Assembly: GCA_949293815.1 (NCBI GenBank) | Contig: CASFEZ010000001.1 | Location: 87,875-151,874, forward strand | Direction of reading: 5' to 3' | From: an uncultured Eubacteriales bacterium | GTDB taxonomy: Bacteria > Bacillota > Clostridia > Oscillospirales > Acutalibacteraceae | DNA: 64,000 nucleotides | Shown here: positions 60,828 to 64,000 of the stretch, piece by piece | How the letters are laid out: each line of letters starts with the position of its first letter | How positions within the stretch are numbered: the stretch's first letter is position 1 | Program-made: the position numbers and the translations under genes | Notes under the pieces: generated by a model | Database searches by the model: none | What the model was told of the DNA's origin: nothing | Seen by the model: the letters and a program-made list of their open reading frames with translations, nothing else

Positions 60828-61709
60828 ATGAAAACATATATTTGTATCGACATTGGCGGAACCGCCATTAAACATGGGGTGCTCGGGGAGGACGGCGCTT
60901 TTCTTGCCGCCGGCTCGCTGCCTACCGAAGCCCAAATGGGCGGCGAAGGCATTATGAAAAAGATTTTATCCATCGCGGCGGATTATCAGCGCGGCTTCCC
61001 CGCCGTGGGGGTTTGTATTTCCACCGCCGGTATGGTGGACTGCAAAACCGGTATGATTACCCACGCCGGACCGCAGATTCCGAACTATAAAGGGACGCAA
61101 ATCAAAAAAACCGTTGAGCAGGTCACTGGCCTTCCCTGCGAGGTGGAAAACGATGTCAACTGCGCGGGGCTTGCCGAATATGTTTCCGGCGCGGCAAAAG
61201 GCAGCGAGAGCTGTTTATGCCTGACCATCGGTACGGGTATCGGCGGCGCGTATATCCAAAACGGCAGGGTACACCACGGCTTTTCCGGCAGCGGCTGCGA
61301 GGTAGGCTATATGCGGATAGGAAACGAGGCGTTCCAAAACTTAGCATCCACAACCGCTCTGGTGCAAAGCGTAACCGCGCGCAAAGGCGGCGGCGACTGG
61401 AACGGAAAGACCATATTTGACGCTGCGCGTTCGGGGGACGGCGACTGTATTGCCGCCATTGATGAAATGTGTGATGTGTTGGGGCTGGGGATTGCCAATA
61501 TCTGTTATGTGCTCAATCCCGAAGTGGTTGTACTCGGCGGCGGCATTATGGCGGAAACCGACTACCTTACCCCCCGCCTGCAAACCGCCATGGAGCGGTA
61601 TCTGATTCCCTCTGTGGCAAAAAACACCCGTCTGACCTTCGCCCAATATAAAAACCAGGCAGGTATGCTGGGGGCGTATTATCATTTTTTGCAGATGAAC
61701 CAGCGATAA
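60828..61709 (+). CDS. ROK-family kinase, NanK-like
   Basis: The 293-residue protein has ROK features: CIDIGGTAIKHGVLG at the N-terminus, ENDVNCAGLAE near 103, GTGIGGAYIQNG near 130 and the C-terminal VVVLGGGIMAE. The usual ROK zinc motif (C-x-C-G-x2-G-C) is not present; the segment reads GFSGSGCEVGYM with Tyr where His is usual. By position after nanE it is best called a ManNAc kinase, but a GlcNAc or glucose kinase is possible. Confidence 0.8.
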   Translation: MKTYICIDIGGTAIKHGVLGEDGAFLAAGSLPTEAQMGGEGIMKKILSIAADYQRGFPAVGVCISTAGMVDCKTGMITHAGPQIPNYKGTQIKKTVEQVTGLPCEVENDVNCAGLAEYVSGAAKGSESCLCLTIGTGIGGAYIQNGRVHHGFSGSGCEVGYMRIGNEAFQNLASTTALVQSVTARKGGGDWNGKTIFDAARSGDGDCIAAIDEMCDVLGLGIANICYVLNPEVVVLGGGIMAETDYLTPRLQTAMERYLIPSVAKNTRLTFAQYKNQAGMLGAYYHFLQMNQR

Positions 61710-61711
61710 GC

Positions 61712-61955
61712 GCTTTTGCGCGTCGCAAGTGACGCACTGAGAGTGAAGAGTGAGCTGCAAAAGAGTGAAGATTCGGACGCCCTTCGGGCGTGAATGGTAG
61801 ATTGTTTGTGGGTATAAAAAATACCTCGTTTATATCTTTCTTCCCTTCTATTCTCTTTTCTTCCCAATCTGATAAAACTATCTATCAATTAAGGCGAAGC
61901 CTTCCGACACTAACCACTAATCACTAATCACTGTCGCCGCTCGGCGGCGCATAAA
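61712..61955. repeat. Possible small non-autonomous repeat element
   Basis: The stretch between the ROK gene and the last gene is bounded by GC-rich hairpins (GCGTC/GACGC on the left, GCCG-CGGC on the right). The left arm has AGTGA-type repeats (GAGTGAAGAGTGAG), and the right arm has the same in inverted sense (CACTAACCACTAATCACTAATCACT). Internal hairpins GACGCCC/GGGCGT and AAGGC/GCCTT are present. No gene. A MITE-like or intergenic-repeat origin is an inference. Confidence 0.4.
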
Positions 61956-62018
61956 ATATATTTTTAATTGCAAATGAGGAGAAAAAAGGAGTGATTGCCA
62001 GCGTGAATGCGTGTAGCC

Positions 62019-62040
62019 CGGCAGTCCCCGGAGGGGGACA
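62019..62040 (+). other. Short hairpin in leader of last gene
   Basis: GTCCCC pairs with GGGGAC across a G-rich loop, about 40 bp before the start codon. It lacks a T-run. Its role is unknown; it may be a leader stabiliser. Confidence 0.3.
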
Positions 62041-62076
62041 GAAAAACAGTACTACTTTATAGCAAAGGGAGATTCT

Positions 62077-64000
62077 ATGAAAGTGACAAAGAAACTGCTC
62101 AGCGTGTTCCTTGCCTTTTTAATGGCCATGTCCTGTACGGTTGCGGCTTTTCCTACAATCGCTGAAGCAGCCCTGTCCGGCAATGATGTCAGCAAGCTGA
62201 ACCAAATCTTGCAATATGCTATCAGCACCGGCGAAATCACCCAGTGGTCCGCCACGCAAAGCGGTACCACCAAAACCATTACCGACAACAGTACCCATGG
62301 CGTAATTTTTGACGCGGCAAAATACATCCGCGCGGTTGCCAATACCAAGATTAAAACCGGTGACAATGAATACGCCAACTACCACGCGGAATTACAGGAT
62401 GCTGTCATCAACGCCACCTCCTATGCCAGCAACGGCAATGTGCAGAACCTGATTCGCGCGGTATTGCAGGGGGAAGGACAATCCGAGTATCACCATCGGA
62501 ATGATAAGTCCAGCCGTTATCTCATTGCCGATCGCAGCGGTGTGCCGGAAAATACGAGCTTTACCACCATTGTAAAACGCAATGTAACGCAGGCGTATCT
62601 CTCCATTGAATACGCGAGTCTGGAGGAAGTCCCTGCTAATGTTGCCACCACGAGAACGCTCCAGGTCCCTCTCAGAAGAAGACGGGGCGATAAAAACTGG
62701 GTTGGTGCCTATAAATACTGGCTGGCGTTCAGCAGCACAATGTCCATGAGTGAGACGACTACCGCCTCCAATGTGCAGACGCTGAAGAATTATAAAAATT
62801 ACTTTACCTCCGCAAAAATCAGCGAAGATCTGACCAGCATGACTTATGCCCAGCTCTCCGCGCAGAACAATACCAACACGACCTATCAAAACAGCGTGTC
62901 CGGTTTCGCTTCTTCGGTTTTCAATAAGTATTTCACCGCCCCCACCAAAGCGCAGATTGATACTTATGTGAACAATGTGGCGGTTTGGATGGATCGGGCG
63001 TTTATCCGCGAGGCGCTGGATGAAATCAACGCGCTCATGGCGGCTACGCCGGTGAACACCACCGAGGACAGCGCCGCCCTGCGTACCGCCCACGCGGCGG
63101 TAGCCGCCAAACTCAAAACCATTACCGACCGTTACAGCTCCTCCCATCAGGCGTGGCAGTGGGCTGTGAACAGCTATGGTTTTGACAAGGCTGCCATCGA
63201 TCAGTACATCAATGATACCTTATATAAAGCCAGCTTTATCGATATTAAAGCGCAGAAAGATATCCTCGACCCCATTATTGCCGCCAACCCCACGGCAGAG
63301 GATATTGCCGCCATGGAAACCGATGCGCTGAAAGCGGATCGGGCCACCGTGAAAGCGGCGTATGAAAGCGCTTTGAAAATCAATTCCACCGACGGCAAAA
63401 ACGCCTTCGCCGGTGTTTTCGCTGAAGGGGATCAGTATGTTATTGACTGGCTGAACCTGACCTTTACGGAATTGGACACCCGCGACCTTGCGGCGGACGC
63501 CCAAATGCAGAATGATATTCTGTCCACCTTCCCCCGTCCGTTCATTGACGATGTGGACTTTTCCGTTATCCCCACCGATGACATTTACAATAAGCACCTG
63601 AATCCGGGCAAACAGGCGTATGCCGATTTAACGGCGAAGTATTCCGAAGCCGCCATTGTTAATGTGTTCGGGCAGGAGTATGTGGATGCCATCGAGGATT
63701 ATTTGCTTCGAGCGGAAACCGAACTGACCACCCGGTTTATGGAAGATACGGATTATGTGGAATTCTTCTATACCGAGGCGGGCAACAAGGTCGGTCTGGG
63801 CAACTATAAATCCATTATCGACGCCTATGAAAACGGCACCGAATGGCAGATTTACAATACGCCCTATGTGGTCATTACTTCGGAAATGACCGCGAACAAA
63901 AATACCGCGGATTATATTTATAATCTTGCGCTTCAGGTGCGGGACAATAAATGGACGACCGATACCTCGAACTGGGTCGAGCGCGTCATTGACTGGCCCG
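62077..64000 (+). CDS. Large secreted protein of unknown function (partial)
   Basis: The frame is open from ATG 62077, after AAAGGGAG, to the window end, so at least 641 residues are encoded and the C-terminus is missing. A signal peptide is clear (VTKKLLSVFLAFLMAMSC, likely cleavage after the EA-containing site near 29-31). The mature part alternates amphipathic helices and loops. No catalytic or anchoring motif is seen in this part. It is reminiscent of long surface proteins of gut Clostridia that carry FIVAR-like helical repeats (inference). It starts downstream of the possible repeat element. Confidence 0.75.
   Translation, partial: MKVTKKLLSVFLAFLMAMSCTVAAFPTIAEAALSGNDVSKLNQILQYAISTGEITQWSATQSGTTKTITDNSTHGVIFDAAKYIRAVANTKIKTGDNEYANYHAELQDAVINATSYASNGNVQNLIRAVLQGEGQSEYHHRNDKSSRYLIADRSGVPENTSFTTIVKRNVTQAYLSIEYASLEEVPANVATTRTLQVPLRRRRGDKNWVGAYKYWLAFSSTMSMSETTTASNVQTLKNYKNYFTSAKISEDLTSMTYAQLSAQNNTNTTYQNSVSGFASSVFNKYFTAPTKAQIDTYVNNVAVWMDRAFIREALDEINALMAATPVNTTEDSAALRTAHAAVAAKLKTITDRYSSSHQAWQWAVNSYGFDKAAIDQYINDTLYKASFIDIKAQKDILDPIIAANPTAEDIAAMETDALKADRATVKAAYESALKINSTDGKNAFAGVFAEGDQYVIDWLNLTFTELDTRDLAADAQMQNDILSTFPRPFIDDVDFSVIPTDDIYNKHLNPGKQAYADLTAKYSEAAIVNVFGQEYVDAIEDYLLRAETELTTRFMEDTDYVEFFYTEAGNKVGLGNYKSIIDAYENGTEWQIYNTPYVVITSEMTANKNTADYIYNLALQVRDNKWTTDTSNWVERVIDWP

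Overview
The window looks like a chromosomal segment of an anaerobic, spore-forming Firmicute of the class Clostridia, most likely a gut-type member of the Oscillospirales/Ruminococcaceae. The evidence is a Spo0A gene, strong AGGAGG-type ribosome binding sites, sigma-A promoters of the TTGACA-17-TATAAT type, a DnaD/DnaI-type primosome pair, a two-gene SUF/SMS-like iron-sulfur machinery, an anaerobic sulfatase maturase, and GC-rich genes separated by AT-rich gaps. The lineage call is inference; there is no rRNA in the window.

Layout. 0-9 kb: tRNA-Leu(CAA), a membrane-anchored metallophosphoesterase, a glycine-riboswitch-controlled AGCS amino-acid/Na+ symporter, a heterodimeric ABC exporter with one degenerate ATP site, and a zinc-ribbon membrane protein. 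9-19 kb: a membrane sulfatase with its radical-SAM maturase, a HAD phosphatase and a lipoprotein, then a LytTR/GHKL two-component pair followed by two ABC half-exporters; the response regulator carries an in-frame amber codon near its start. 19-22 kb: TPP riboswitch and a thiamine-precursor ABC importer. 22-31 kb: a secreted orphan protein, MutY, and a leftward lipoprotein/ABC-2 operon. 31-40 kb: alpha-L-fucosidase, a CLC-type channel, a cytosolic sulfatase, three more zinc-ribbon membrane proteins and YccF. 40-45 kb: SufC/SufB-like pair, Spo0A, xylulokinase-like kinase. 45-50 kb: an array of hairpin repeats next to tRNA-Leu(UAG), an OmpR/PhoR-type two-component system, another zinc-ribbon protein and a small XRE regulator. 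50-55 kb: phosphoglucomutase, a mini-ORF, and dnaD-dnaI-ksgA. 55-64 kb: a TIM-barrel isomerase in an apparent operon with three cohesin-like membrane-anchored proteins, a GH4 glycosidase, NanE plus a ROK kinase, a possible small repeat element, and the start of a large secreted protein that runs off the window.

Together the catabolic genes (fucosidase, two sulfatases with a maturase, NanE and ROK kinase, GH4, FGGY kinase) fit use of host- or plant-derived glycans, with most of the enzymes cytosolic. The most unusual signals are (i) a mosaic array of terminator-like hairpins with shared loop sequences and covarying arms directly behind a tRNA-Leu gene, with a related copy behind the second tRNA-Leu; (ii) three tandem cohesin-like anchored proteins; (iii) five zinc-ribbon/TM/extracellular-module proteins; and (iv) the amber-interrupted LytTR regulator.
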